Source: Lytechinus variegatus
Taxonomy: Eukaryota > Echinodermata > Echinoidea > Temnopleuroida > Toxopneustidae
DNA length: 64,000 bases
Assembly: GCF_018143015.1 (NCBI RefSeq)
Contig: NC_054751.1
Coordinates: 32,688,347-32,752,346, forward strand
Direction of reading: 5' to 3'
In this document: positions 20,767 to 33,022 of the stretch, piece by piece
Layout: every line of letters starts with the position of its first letter
Numbering within the stretch: position 1 is the first letter of the stretch
Translations under genes and position numbers: made by a program
Notes under the pieces: model-generated
Database searches by the model: none
Seen by the model: only the letters and a program-made list of their open reading frames with translations
Told to the model about the DNA's origin: nothing

Positions 20767-23700
20767 TAAAGGCTGAAAGCTTATACCAGTAGGTGTTCAC
20801 ACTAAGAAATGAGTGCGCTTTGAAACATGATTCTATTTTATTTGTCCTTATTTTTATTGGAGGGGAAATGTGATTAGCTGCAGTCATTTGATGGTCACTG
20901 AAGAGCCATGTACGTGTATATGGCTATGTAGCAAAGGGCCAATATAGCAAGATTTGTAGCCAGAGGTACGTTTATGACCGTAGGCTTGAATGCAACGTGT
21001 CGTACCATACAAAGAAATAGACTTTTATATTGCAGACCTGCCACCCAGTACGTTTTTTTGGCGTATTTAGTACGTTTTTGCAACCAAAATACGGCAGTAC
21101 ATTTTTTCTTTAAAAAATATGTTTTTGTAATTTTTTTTTTAAACAAAATCGTTATTTATGGAAGAAAATCATCTCTGTATGTCTCTATTTCAGAAAACTT
21201 ACAAAAACATGGTTATTAGATCAATGTCATTTCAGGTAACTTTTTTATTTTCAATCATTTTGTTTAAACCAAGATGAGATATGCACAAGTTTCAATGTTG
21301 GTTTTTTTTTGAGCCACCAGGTTCACAATTGCAAAAATAAGACATTATAATAGGATGCATTTTCTAATCTCTTTTATTTCTCTGTGTGTGAATCCTACTC
21401 TTACTTTTTAGGTGTACTGTATAAAGAAAGAATTGTAATCTCCATTGTGCCAAATGTGAGTATAGAGATGAGAAATCCAAGTGATGTTGTCCTATTGGTT
21501 ATTAAATGATCATGACCCTTCATTTGCATGATCATTTTCAATTCAAAGCTTTATTGGACTTTTTAAGCAAATGGATTTTGAAGTGGAAAATTGAGTATGT
21601 TCAAAGACTCCAACTCCACGCAATACTGAGATGAAAATCATCCATCTGGAACTTCATGTAACTAGGGCTGAAATCAGATTGTACATTGATGTGCATAATC
21701 ACATAACGTTCCAAAGCTGGTAACTTAGATAATTGTATATTGTGTTCTTACATAGTGCCCATGTCTGTTCAATATGTTTCTTCAGGTGCTCTGCAATTAT
21801 TAGCCCAACATTAGCATTGCTTTCCATGAGGCCTTTTGGCATGTCATGGTATAAATTCATGTTGGGTCCCTCTTAACCTCACCTTGGTCGACACTGGCAA
21901 ATGTAGTTTAGTGTCTTGCCTAAGATGCATCTTTGACAGACATGATATGATATACACTGTTATTATCATTATGATTATTGATAAATGGTATTAATACTTA
22001 AGTAGAATTTGTTATTTTGGGCCTTTTTTATACTCTGTCAGGAACAGAGTGTAAATAAGAAAGAGATATCATGTGGCATGACACGTCTGACTGAGTCAGT
22101 CAGTCAGGCAGGCACAAGAAATCCAACTATTGCGTTTGTATTCTGGTTGTTTTTCATCTATTCTGTTTTTGTTGTTGACATAACTATCAGAGATACAAAT
22201 TTGGGGTATTTTGTTTAATCATTTTATCTTACTTACAAACATAGAAATATGTTTGTGAAACAATCTTCATATTTGTCTTGACTTCAGGGCAGAAGCAGGA
22301 CATAGGCACCACTTTTCAGATAGAAAGAGAATTTCAATTCGTTGGAAACATGGAAATGAAATATTTCTTGATGTATTTTAATGTTTTCAAGTTGCCATGT
22401 TCCCCAACATTTATTTATCAGAATATTATATTCTTATTGGTAATACTCTAATTGGAAAGCGGGGGGTTCAACTTTCTCCCAACTCGATTCAAGCCGTATA
22501 TTTCAAAAGGAACGCTTATCATGCGGTAATGAAAATTGTTGTCTGTATAGAGTGTTTTATTGATGCATGAATAACACATATATTTGACTTCATCAATTGC
22601 CTGTTCAATGCATGAGTGTATCAGGAAAAGGACCGAAATCAGACGAATATCCTATAGGCTCCTGTACAAAACTTGCTGTTCAATATAAGACCGTGTTCAA
22701 CAGTCTAGCGCGCATGTGCAAACGTGTGAAATATACAACACGTAAAATAATGAAAGCAATGTGATATGCAGCATTCATGAACTACATTTAAATTGCATAT
22801 CAACAATGATCTTTTTTTCTTTTTCTTTTTTTTCTTTTTATCTTTTTTCAACAATGATCTTATAAAGTGAGGCCATATTAACTGATTGTCATAAGTGACA
22901 TGACTTGCTTAGTCAAATTTTTCCTTTTATTTTTTTTTGGGGGGGGGGGGAGGAATAGATGATAATAATTATATTGGATGGCTTTGATTTCATGGGATAC
23001 CAGAAATTGTAAATATTCCACTCATGTGCGATACATGGAATATTTGCCCTATTGAACTCCTTAGAATACTTCTAGTATTCCGTTCTGAGCCATCCAATAT
23101 ATAAGTACTGTAATGTGTGTGCTATCCTGTACTGACTATATATATTTAATAATGTGTGAATTATTCATTGATTTCCTCTTATATTATGAGACATTCCCAT
23201 CATAGAATATATACTCTAATATTACCATCAAAGATTGGTTGAAGTTGACCAAGTCCTGTTGCAGATTATTTTTTTATGCCATTTCTTACTGATTTAATTC
23301 CGTTCCATTAGTTCTCGATACAACAGTGCATTGTTCATTTTAGGGAGCCAAATATGGACATAATACAACATATATTATTGGAGAATTTTCAGGCTTGAAT
23401 ATATTTACATGTTTGCCCTATGATTGTATGTAATGCCAAACCAAAATGAAATGATAAAGTGTTTGTTATGAACACTGCAGATATCATATCTGTTATTTAC
23501 AAATCACTAAGTATTATTTATATTCCAAATATGATATACAGGTGACTATGAATAAGTCAAATCTCTTACACAATCTTCAACTTAGAAAATGTAAATGAGA
23601 CATCTTTAGACATATTTCAGACATTTTCTGGTCTGAAATAAGGCTTCAAGTTTTGGAAATTATTTGACTTAAGGATGGTCTACTGTGATTGCTAATTAAA

Positions 23701-25157
23701 TATGCTTGACGATTTATTGAACTTTTTCATTGATATTTTTGTATGAAGAGTACCTAGTACCTATATGTGCCTTGTGTTGATCACCAACGATAATTCTTTA
23801 GATTAAGTAAGCATTCTTGTCGTGGCAGATATAGATATAGGTGAGATAAGTAAGCCTCCATTTCTGTGTCTTACAAAATATTTTTTTTAAATTTTGTATT
23901 TACCATGATTTTATTCTGCATTAAGCCCTGTGCCTACTGATATTGGTGGAAATTCAATTACATAAAATCCTAATGATAAGAGTACTAAAAAGTGCTGTAA
24001 ATGTTCAACAAAATTTTAGTCTGTTGTCAGCCTCAATTGATTCCAAATCGAAGTGACATCACAGCAATCTACAATCTGAAGCTGATTTGGACTTTACTTC
24101 AACCACATAGTAAAGCAGAATTGAGATTTTACTATTCCTAGCATTACCCTAAGCTTCAAATAAGATTAATTTACTTGTGTGGACTTTGATAGGCAAAATG
24201 TGATTTCTTAAAAAGTTTGGTCACATTGGACATGATGTTTTTTTTTTTGTTGTTGTCGCAGACATTCATATGAATTAGATGTTATCTTCATCTGGCTACT
24301 ATCCACCTGAAATCATTTCTACATTTTGGTTGTTTTTGTCTAGAGAAGCCTTGGTGCTGAGATGATTGGCCTAGGTGATTGAAGGAATAATCTCATGCTT
24401 GGTTGAATGATTATAGGCATTTTAATATTTGATTTGTAATTTTGTAATACAGATTTTAACGTTATTGCTTTAGCATTACACATTTCAGCAATTTCTTCTT
24501 TTTTTTTTTACTGTATTGCAGATAAATGGAGGCTTTAGATTAGTCATGTATTTACACGTAGTTATATATTATGTAATGTACTAACAGCTGGTCTGAAAAT
24601 GTGTATTAACTATCTTTAATGCAATGCTTTGCTTTGTGATTTTATTTCTTTATAGCGCAATTGTGATTTTGTTATTCTACCAGAGTATATGAAACATTTT
24701 AAAATGTTATTCACCACATGAATATAATTTTGGACAATTATAATTCCAAAGTGAAAATCGCATGTATATTAGAGATCAATGTCATTGCAAAATTCTTCTC
24801 TTTCTACGGTTATTTCATAAGTTTCAGACTGTAAAGTCCTCTTGATATAGTGGAATTATTTTAATGCTTATAGTCAGTGGGGTATCTGTTTTCCTAGGGA
24901 AATTTCACACCATTGGGATAAATATTACACATGGTCGATAAGATTTACTAGCAGCTATTATGTAATGCGACCTAAGTCATTATATCACTTTCCCTTGCCG
25001 GACTGCTGCCCAAGGCTAGTTAGGCATGGTTACAAGTACATCAAGTTTGCTTTCCACCAGTTACAGGCAATCCAATGCTTTTCCGCAAAGTGTGAGGTCA
25101 GCAAATTATAATCCATGAATATGAAGACCTGTGATTATGTCTGTCCTAAATATCTAA
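20767..25157. other. Intergenic stretch downstream of MGAT2
   Basis: Presumably starts with the MGAT2 3' UTR, whose end I cannot place. Apart from the transposon at 22610-23102 I see only AT-rich unique-looking sequence with no exon-like conserved frame. Confidence 0.4.
22610..23102. mobile_element. Dispersed TE family, copy B (inverted relative to copy A)
   Basis: Reverse-complement counterpart of 5911-6330: AGGCTCCTGTACAAAA near 22656, T-run/G-run junction at 22930-22950, ATAGATGATAAT, then TATATTGGATGGCT and its inverse AGCCATCCAATATA at the right end. Lies downstream of MGAT2. Confidence 0.65.
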
Positions 25158-25489
25158 GGCCCAAGTTACACATACGTCAAAAGGTGGAACGAGGTCGGTC
25201 CGAAGATGGTTCTACGTATGTGTATATGCTCACTATTTTTTATTTCCAATCCGGACTAAGTACACCTACATGTAAAAGGCAGATTAACCACTGTACTAGA
25301 AATAGATTAATAGCCAACAGTAGTTATTGCTTAAGAACAATAGAAAATGTTGGCTTGAAAAGACAGACGATAACAAACCTCTGACTGGTTTCAGTCTACT
25401 TCTGATATGTGTACACGCACCAAATTGCAGGCTTAAGGCCGGCATCAGCTCTAGGCAGCTTCAAACCCGACGCATGTGTATCTTTGGCC
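25158..25489. mobile_element. MITE with TAA duplication
   Basis: Ends GGCCCAAGTTACACATACGTC-like at left and inverse of GGCCAAAGATACACATGCG at right, flanked by TAA at 25155-25157 and 25490-25492. 332 bases, no coding. TAA duplication fits PIF/Harbinger (inference). Confidence 0.75.
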
Positions 25490-25581
25490 TAAGAGATGTA
25501 TCAAGCGTGTAAATGTGGTATATTTTTGTTTCTTAATAAATTACTAGTAGAATGAGGTATGTTATTGACTGCTTGCATTTA

Positions 25582-25805
25582 CAGTGGTGCGTGAAAATTC
25601 ATGAACCCCACCAGAAAATGAACATATTTGAATTGCCTCATTTTGCCATGCTATAGATATATAATTGTGAGGTCTGGTGATAGAATAATTACATTCAATA
25701 AAGTTTGTTTCTCTGGGCTCGCCGAACATTGTAGTGTTGTTAACATTCAACATTCAGCATGAAGGAGGGCATTTTGTTATGGGGTTCACAAACTTACAGC
25801 ACAAG
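25582..25805. mobile_element. Tc1/mariner-like MITE, copy 1
   Basis: Starts CAGTGGTGCGTGAAAATTC after a TA, ends before TA at 25806. It matches 55138-55362 along its length (TTCTCTGGGCTCGCCGAAC against TTCTCTGCGCTCACTGAAC, ACATTGTAGTGTTGT in both). Confidence 0.8.
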
Positions 25806-25894
25806 TAAATATCTATGGATATCGCTTTCTAATGAAAGGAACAGAGGCATTCCTGATTGCATTGAGATCTAATGTATATGTGAAAAAAAGACAC

Positions 25895-26042
25895 CAGGGG
25901 CCCTTTTCATAAAGGACTTACAACTGTTGTAACTTTGCCATTCTGACAACTACCATGGTAACAGAGCTCAGTAGCCAATCACAATCAAGGTTTCCATGGT
26001 AGTTACCATAATGACAAAGTTACTTTATGAAATGAGCCCCAG
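25895..26042. mobile_element. MITE with CAGGGGCCCTTTTCATAAAG termini
   Basis: Left CAGGGGCCCTTTTCATAAAG, right inverse of CTGGGGCTCATTTCATAAAG; interior has inverted ACCATGGTA copies. About 148 bases. Confidence 0.8.
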
Positions 26043-26713
26043 GAGTGTAAGTTACAAACGATTGGTGATCCTATCTTGTAAATTATGTTCACCATTGGTG
26101 ATGATAAAGCTCTTTAAGAAACACCAACCAAGACCCTTGTTTAAAATAGAAATGTAACTGAATCGAATCAAGATTGGGTGTACACAGGAATAGTTTTGTT
26201 TACCAAATCTGCTACATCATTGTGTAGCGATTTTAGATCTTAGTAACACAGCATGTGCTGATAGAGTGGCATCACCTCATCGGGGCTGACCCTAATAGTC
26301 ATATATACATTTAAGTCAAGAGTTCAAATTTTATCATTTACTGCTATTGATCTTTATTAGGTCATTTTAACCTCATGTGCAATGGATTTTAATATGGTTG
26401 TAGGGAAATGGTAATAAAACCATGGAGTGACATGTATTGTTTCATTTTCTGTGCTTCAATGTGATTTGTCAAACTACATGTATGAATAAAGATGGGATGT
26501 ATATTGAAACACATCTATGGCTTTACGAGACCATTCACTCATCCATCTCACCGACATTCATGAGCCGTACAATACTTGCACATTTGTTTCAAAATTTATT
26601 GTCTACATCTATAATTCTTTAGACAAATATCTGAATTCATTCACACTAGACACAATCTTGCAAGATTGAAGGTTTAAACTGCTTTTCGTAGTCTTGAGAG
26701 AAAGTCTGATTTA

Positions 26714-26846
26714 TACCTCCGTCACATTTCACCTACAGCGAGTCGAAAACGGCCATTTTATTCAAACCACCTATATGTAGCTGGTACAAAAAAATTGTTA
26801 AAACAACTTGTTTACGACTCGCCATAGGCTGAATGTGACCGAGGTA
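26714..26846. mobile_element. MITE with TTA duplication
   Basis: TACCTCCGTCACATTTCACC left; the right end inverts to TACCTCGGTCACATTCAGCC. TTA at 26711-26713 and 26847-26849. 133 bases; CGAGTCG and CGACTCG mark the inner ends of the arms. Confidence 0.85.
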
Positions 26847-27534
26847 TTAGTCTTGCAATGGTATGACAAAATGCTCTCAGCCATGACTGCCCCCCCCATC
26901 TTACAGTTTCAAGGGCAATTCCACGTTTTGTGTGCAAGACATGGTACCATTTTTTTTCTTCTCATTTTCAATTGTAAAAGATAATCAAGATAGAATATGT
27001 TATCAAATACTTGCCCCTGGGAGATATGATAAAGTCTGAATATAAGTTATATTCATGATTTAATGACATCAAGAATATGAAAAACAAAATACATCCGGAA
27101 AAAGGAGTTTAAGTGTAATAGCTGTGCAAAGTAGAGGGAATCGAATTTCAAGTGCGGCATTTCCAGAAGTTACGATTAGACCGTATATGGTTAATGACCG
27201 AAAATATTCTACTCGTACACGTAGAAACGTGATATATTGAATGCATAAATAAAATATACTTGTGGGAATTCTTTTACATGGCTTATGAGCTACTTAATGA
27301 AAAAATCAATCTAAGTAAAATAATTACAATTTTTACCAAAAATTAAAATTTTACTCTTTGAAGCATATGGCCTCCTGGAGTTTGGTTTACCATTCAAACT
27401 ACTATCTTATCTTCAAAATGCCAAGTCCGTGAATCAGTTCATAAACCCTACTCAAAACCTACCTGTTTAATAGATGATTCACAGTTGTGGGTCGGTTAAT
27501 TGGAGGTGCACACCAATTTTTATTTTGGATTATT

Positions 27535-27683
27535 AGTATACATGTAGTTGCATTAGCTGTGTCATTTTCCCCTGCCACATTTTTTTTCTGTTAATCCCAA
27601 GTACAAACCATAAACAGAACACAGTGCACTTAGAAACAACAGTAATAAGCGCTTTATAAATGTTATGTATTATTATTATTATA
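27535..27683. repeat. Retroelement 3' tail, copy 2
   Basis: Near-identical partner of 18397-18545, ending GCGCTTTATAAATGTTATG then (ATT)n. No coding part recognisable. Confidence 0.65.
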
Positions 27684-27700
27684 AACAGCTATTCAAATAC

Positions 27701-27964
27701 CTGGGCCCGACTTAGAATGAGTTACGATTGATCTGAACATCTTAAACTATATGACAAACAATATATTTTTCCCCTTGGAAATTTGCATATCCCTTATAAA
27801 GAAAGAGAAGCACACCGAATTTTTAATAAAACAATGAATGTACGATTATACATCACATCTATAAAATATTTTTTACCAAACATGACTTTTATATGTTGAT
27901 GTTGCTGGTTTCCCATGGTTGTAGTTGATTGGATCAATCGAAACTTTGTAAGACGGGCCCCAGG
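27701..27964. mobile_element. MITE GGGCCC..TCTTA..AAGAGTTACGATTGAT family, copy 1
   Basis: Left CTGGGCCCGACTTAGAATGA then GTTACGATTGATC; right GATTGGATCAATCGAAAC then GACGGGCCCCAG. Same family at 54822-55083. Confidence 0.8.
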
Positions 27965-30900
27965 TCTACGGATCACTTTGAATAACTGGTATGCCTCCAT
28001 ATTCCATGAGCTAGGTATCAAACATTGTAAAAGTAGCATAGTATAAAGGTCAAACCAGAATAAACAAATGTACTGCCTACCCCAAACATTTTAGAACATT
28101 CATATATAAAAAAAAAAGAAAATGCCACGATTATTCCGACAGCATAAGTGCAACATCAATCACTGCTCTACATTAATATGCATACACAATGTTATATACT
28201 TGAACAAAACCAATAAAAACAAACATGAATTAATTCACACTCAATAACCTCATAATACATATCCAAATTACTGTTCTTTTTTCTACATATTCTTCAGCAA
28301 TGTCATAATCTAATTATTTTTCATATAATCTCTGGCAATTTCCTAATAGCAAAGGTGGGTGGTATAATTTGGAAGAGCATGGAAATTATCTGAATCATCT
28401 CATTGTAAAGGATGTTAAATTCATTGGTATAACTGCAGTATTTGTAATTCTATACAACTCCTTGAAGAAGAAAAGAAAAATCATAAAATAATGAACTAAA
28501 ACAATACCAATGATAAAAGCTTTCAATAACAAAACTATCCTTATATAGGACATGAGAATGATAAGCAGTGGAATTTACCTAAAATTGAATAATATAAATT
28601 CCAGCAATTTTTAATAATACATAAAAAGTTCTGAACCAAATGTCTATGTGATTTCAATCAATCATGGAGAATGAGCTATCTTTATTTAGAAAACAACATT
28701 TTTATGCCAAACCCTGAACCAATTTTGTTTCTTATTTAGACCTTTTTTCTCCCTTTCTCCTTGAAATTTTAGCAAACTCTCCATTTAACAGCAATAAATT
28801 TTTACATAGATCCGCACACTTGATAACTTGCAATTTCAGTTATTCCGTAAAGGACATGAAATAAAATAAATGCAGATAAGACAACTGTGAGAAAAAAATA
28901 CTAAAGAAATCAAAAGAGCACAAAGGAATATAAAGGTGATTTAAATTCTGACGGGATGAGGCGTATCCTCATACAACACTATCATAAATATACAAATATC
29001 TAAGAACAAAGTAATTAACATGTAAATATTACATGACATGTTAAAAAATTGCACAAACAAGAAATATATCTACAGAGTATCTTCTATAAGATAATCACAT
29101 TTCAAATGATTGAAAGTCAGACAGGCAATCAAATTAAAGACCTAAATTCACAACCCTGCTCTGTAAAAACATGCCATTGGAGAATTTAGGCCAGTAAGGG
29201 AAAACAAAGCCTTTTCAAAGCTTGCAAATGTTTCTAAAAAAATACTTGCATGACACCGATATTGAGGCATTCCAACATCATAAACAATTAAGTTGTTCTC
29301 GCTTCAGTCTTTCAGGTACATGTATGAGATCTTCAAGCTTTGACATTAGAAATGTCGGCAAATCAAATAAATCAACAAAAAATACAAATTAGCTTGCTTG
29401 TGTTCATGGATAGGAGAAAATGATCACGGCATGAATATACCGTGTCTGAATTTTCACCTGTGCCTGGAAGGCAAAAAGCAAACTGAATCACCATGACCCA
29501 CAGGTCTTTCCTCAACTGATTAGGGGAGTGTAGGTGAGCCACTGCACCGGGGTTTCCCCCTACTCTTATACGAATAGTGCGGATGGTCCTTAACATGAAA
29601 AGGTGGCGACTATCCTCTACACAGAGTCTCCATTTAAAATCTTATCCGAGGGAAGGAGAATTTCCAATATATAGGGATTTGGGTGGGGGAGTCAAGGGTA
29701 GTACTGACTCTTTACATTCAAACTATTTTGGCAGGGGAGGGAGAGACGAATGGGTGAAAATACCCCCAGGATATCAAATAGGTACAACCCTAATGAATTA
29801 AGGAAACTTTACCAGCTTGCATACTTTAAAGTCTTGCTGCCTTACAGGTCAAGTGGAACCTCCTTGCTTAAATGATTGGTTCTAATAAAGAATGCAATGA
29901 TCTGTTAATTAGTTAGTAATCATCACACTTCCCATTCATGAAATTTGTTTACTAAAAGATAAACAAGGATAATTTATGGCCGACTGGATTTCATTAGGGG
30001 AACTTGATACCACTGCTAAATTTATCACCTAAAGCAGTGTGAGAATACTTGTTAAAGGTATTGTTTAACTTTGTGAGCAGCTGATTTAAAAATTTCTCAA
30101 ACCAAGATGAAACATGTGTAAAAGTGCATGTATTAGAACTAATAAACCCTGAAAACTATTATTGAGAATGAAAAGCTAAAACTACAAGGCAAATCCCGAT
30201 TTTGTAAATAGGCATCTTATAGACACCTAAATAGTACACATAAGTGTATGGGATGAAATTAAGATGGTGTTTCCGGTCACTTTATATTTCAATTTTTGAA
30301 GCACTAAATAAATATTTTTGAACGCAATTTTTTCTGGGCTTCATTTTTGTAACATCACAGACACAGGTGACAAGTGTGACCTTCTAGCTCAGATTTTTTT
30401 AAAGTCAAACCAATGTTAACCAATCACTTTAAGTGTCACGTTGGATCCAAGTCAATTCAGTATCCAACACAATAGATAATTGACAACAGACCCTTATTAG
30501 AAAACTTCAAAAATGTATGATTCCTCATTAGAATTATCACTGCATTATTCTCAGTTATCCATGTAGGAAACACGTAAGATCCATTCAGATTTTGTAAATC
30601 TTAATACTGCATATTACACGGAGCTGCATTTTAATACAGTCTTACATTGCAGCAATCTGTTTTACTATCGCTACACATGGTAATAAAACAAACATCATTA
30701 ATACATAAATACAGCAATAAATTAATCATGTGCAAATATCTGAAGGTAGTGTATATTTGTGAAACCTAAAGACAAGACTACATGAAAGAATGAAAAGCAA
30801 GAAAGCTGTAAAAAGGCAGTTTGCTTTGCATAGGATTCAAAATAAAATCCCCTTCCATTTCAGTTACTGTTGCAATCATATTACAATAGACCTTATAATG

Positions 30901-32857
30901 CATAATTATGCTGCCATCTCAGAGATCAGCACCATTGCCTTGAGGTGATCTGCAGCTGCTGCATCTCTGACAACTCCATGTACATGTATTTCTATATCCT
31001 CTGAGGGAGGGCGCTATGAGATTATGATGTCACATTCTTTAGGTCAATTGAAAACTTTTTTGTCAGACAGGAATCACTCAAGCTTCACAAATTATGCATA
31101 TATCACAATATTTATGATAGAAACTCCTGGCTCGATAGAGTACCACCGAGCCATTAAGAATTCTGAAATTGTCACACAATGCTGCCTCAGCAGCTTCATA
31201 TATGCCCCTGGACACTCACACTGGCACAGGAAAGGACACACCTTGATTATTTGATGCTTTATTTTAGATAGTTAATGACATTTTGTCTTTAAATTTCAGG
31301 TATTGTTGATAATTAATTAGGAAAAGATTATGTACACCACTCATTTCATAAGATGCAAATTTTTCTACTTAAACAATATTATTTCATCACTTTAACCCAT
31401 TGGTAATTGCTTGTATGTTCATGCAATTAAGCAGTCTTGTCTCTAGATCACAACAAAGCCATACATTTGACAGCAATAATATGTAATTCAGCAACATTTA
31501 CCTCATAAATTGTAAAACAGCATGCAGGGATGTACTCAACATGCAGCATGCAAATGCCTCTCAATGCAAAATAGTTTTAATAAGTCACATCATTCTCCCT
31601 TACTTAAATAATTACAACACACTACTTCACATTACTTCTGAGAAAATCTGTTGAATATCAAAATATGTTCACCTGTATATAAATAGTCTTTGTATAAATA
31701 AGATCAATGGTTAATGAAACAGTCCAGAAAATTTCCATATAAAGTGGTAGAGGGGTCTACATGGTAACTGTTCAAATGAAAAATTCCCTAATATAGACAT
31801 CCCTTCATATATCAGATTATGAAATCAATTCTAATTCACAGCAGTTTCATCGCTGGCTTCCTACTCTTCAAACATACTAATTGTACAAAATATATTCAGC
31901 ATAGATCTGTACTTTTTCTATTTCTTCCTAGGAATTATTGTTGACATATGTTTGCTCTTAAGACCTTTTAACTCTGAATCAATTTACATCCAAAGAGGAA
32001 ATGGGTAGTCAATTAAGAACATCCATAACAAGTAAGAACTACAGTAGAAAAATAAGACTCCGGTCCTCCTCACATAATCTCTAAAACATATTTTCCAAAT
32101 TTCTTGAACAATCAAAATAAAAATAATCAATTTTTTCCCTAAATTCTAATGTCATTCAAACCAACATAACAAGTGTCAATTTCATTGGTAAAAAGAGTTG
32201 TTGTTTTTTTACAATTTTTCCATATCTGATCATAAATTATAATTCAAGGCCATTGGCTTGATCAATCACCACTGTCGATACCTTCACTTTTCCTAAGAAC
32301 AACCTACTCCCAGATACATGTACATGCACCTTCCATCCTAGCTAGATCAAACACCATTTTGAGACAATGGAAACAGCACTGCAAAGCTTTGCTAATCATC
32401 AAACTTGAGACAATCATTTTTCCTTTATGAATGGGACTGGGCAAACCACAAGAAAAATGTTGTGATCCATCATCCCGCAACATACCAGCAAACCAATTCC
32501 AAAAATAGGATGTCATTATATAATCTACCCAGTCTATTTTCTGAAAATAAATTTTCTAGATACAGTCCACAGGTCTGCTTCTATTTAGCGAGAACTTTCT
32601 TTCTAGAATACATAGTATTTCAATTGGAACCCTCACCAAGATCTGGAAGTTCAATCTTGTACCTGATGAATGACTACAGTCGAGTACCTGTAAAACGGAT
32701 GAGAATACCATAAATCCCGTCTAGCAATGTAGCTTGTGAAAATGCCTCATCACTCTTTTGTCAAGGTTGATATTACTAACAGGTTTGTGGAAACAGCCTC
32801 ACACTATTCTTCTAGGCAGTGAAGAGCTTCTTCTACTTCTGATAGAGACGAGTTCTA
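27965..32857. other. Intergenic stretch between MGAT2 and ZRANB1 stop
   Basis: AT-rich. The part nearest 32857 is presumably ZRANB1 3' UTR (minus strand); AATAAA-like signals on the minus strand are too frequent by chance to choose one. Apart from the fragment at 29515-29790, nothing recognised. Confidence 0.4.
29515..29790. repeat. Probable transposon fragment
   Basis: Richer in GC than its surroundings, with GGTTTCCCCCTACTCTTATA, GTGGCGACTATCCTC and TCTCCATTTAAAATC followed by TCCGAGGGAAGGAGAATTTC. I associate this run of motifs with repeats in marine invertebrate genomes, but have no second copy in the window. Confidence 0.35.
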
Positions 32858-33022
32858 TCATATTTGTTGTGCGATCCTGCGGTAGCGTTGAAGCCATTCC
32901 TCTATCATCTGGCCAATGATGACAGGGCGGTGCCGAGGGTGAACCTGTTGTGCCACAAAGGTACCACCAGCTGTGTAGCAGCAATCCAGCCATTCATTCA
33001 ACAGGCGCTCCTCGGTTCCAAC
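32858..33022 (-). CDS. ZRANB1: ZRANB1 terminal exon
   Basis: Acceptor TTACCGTAG; encodes VGTEERLLNEWLDCCYTAGG, HRPVIIGQMIEEWLQRYRRI and AQQI, then TGA. The human protein continues with an Asp/Glu tail not found here. Confidence 0.94.
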   Translation of the reverse strand, partial: VGTEERLLNEWLDCCYTAGGTFVAQQVHPRHRPVIIGQMIEEWLQRYRRIAQQI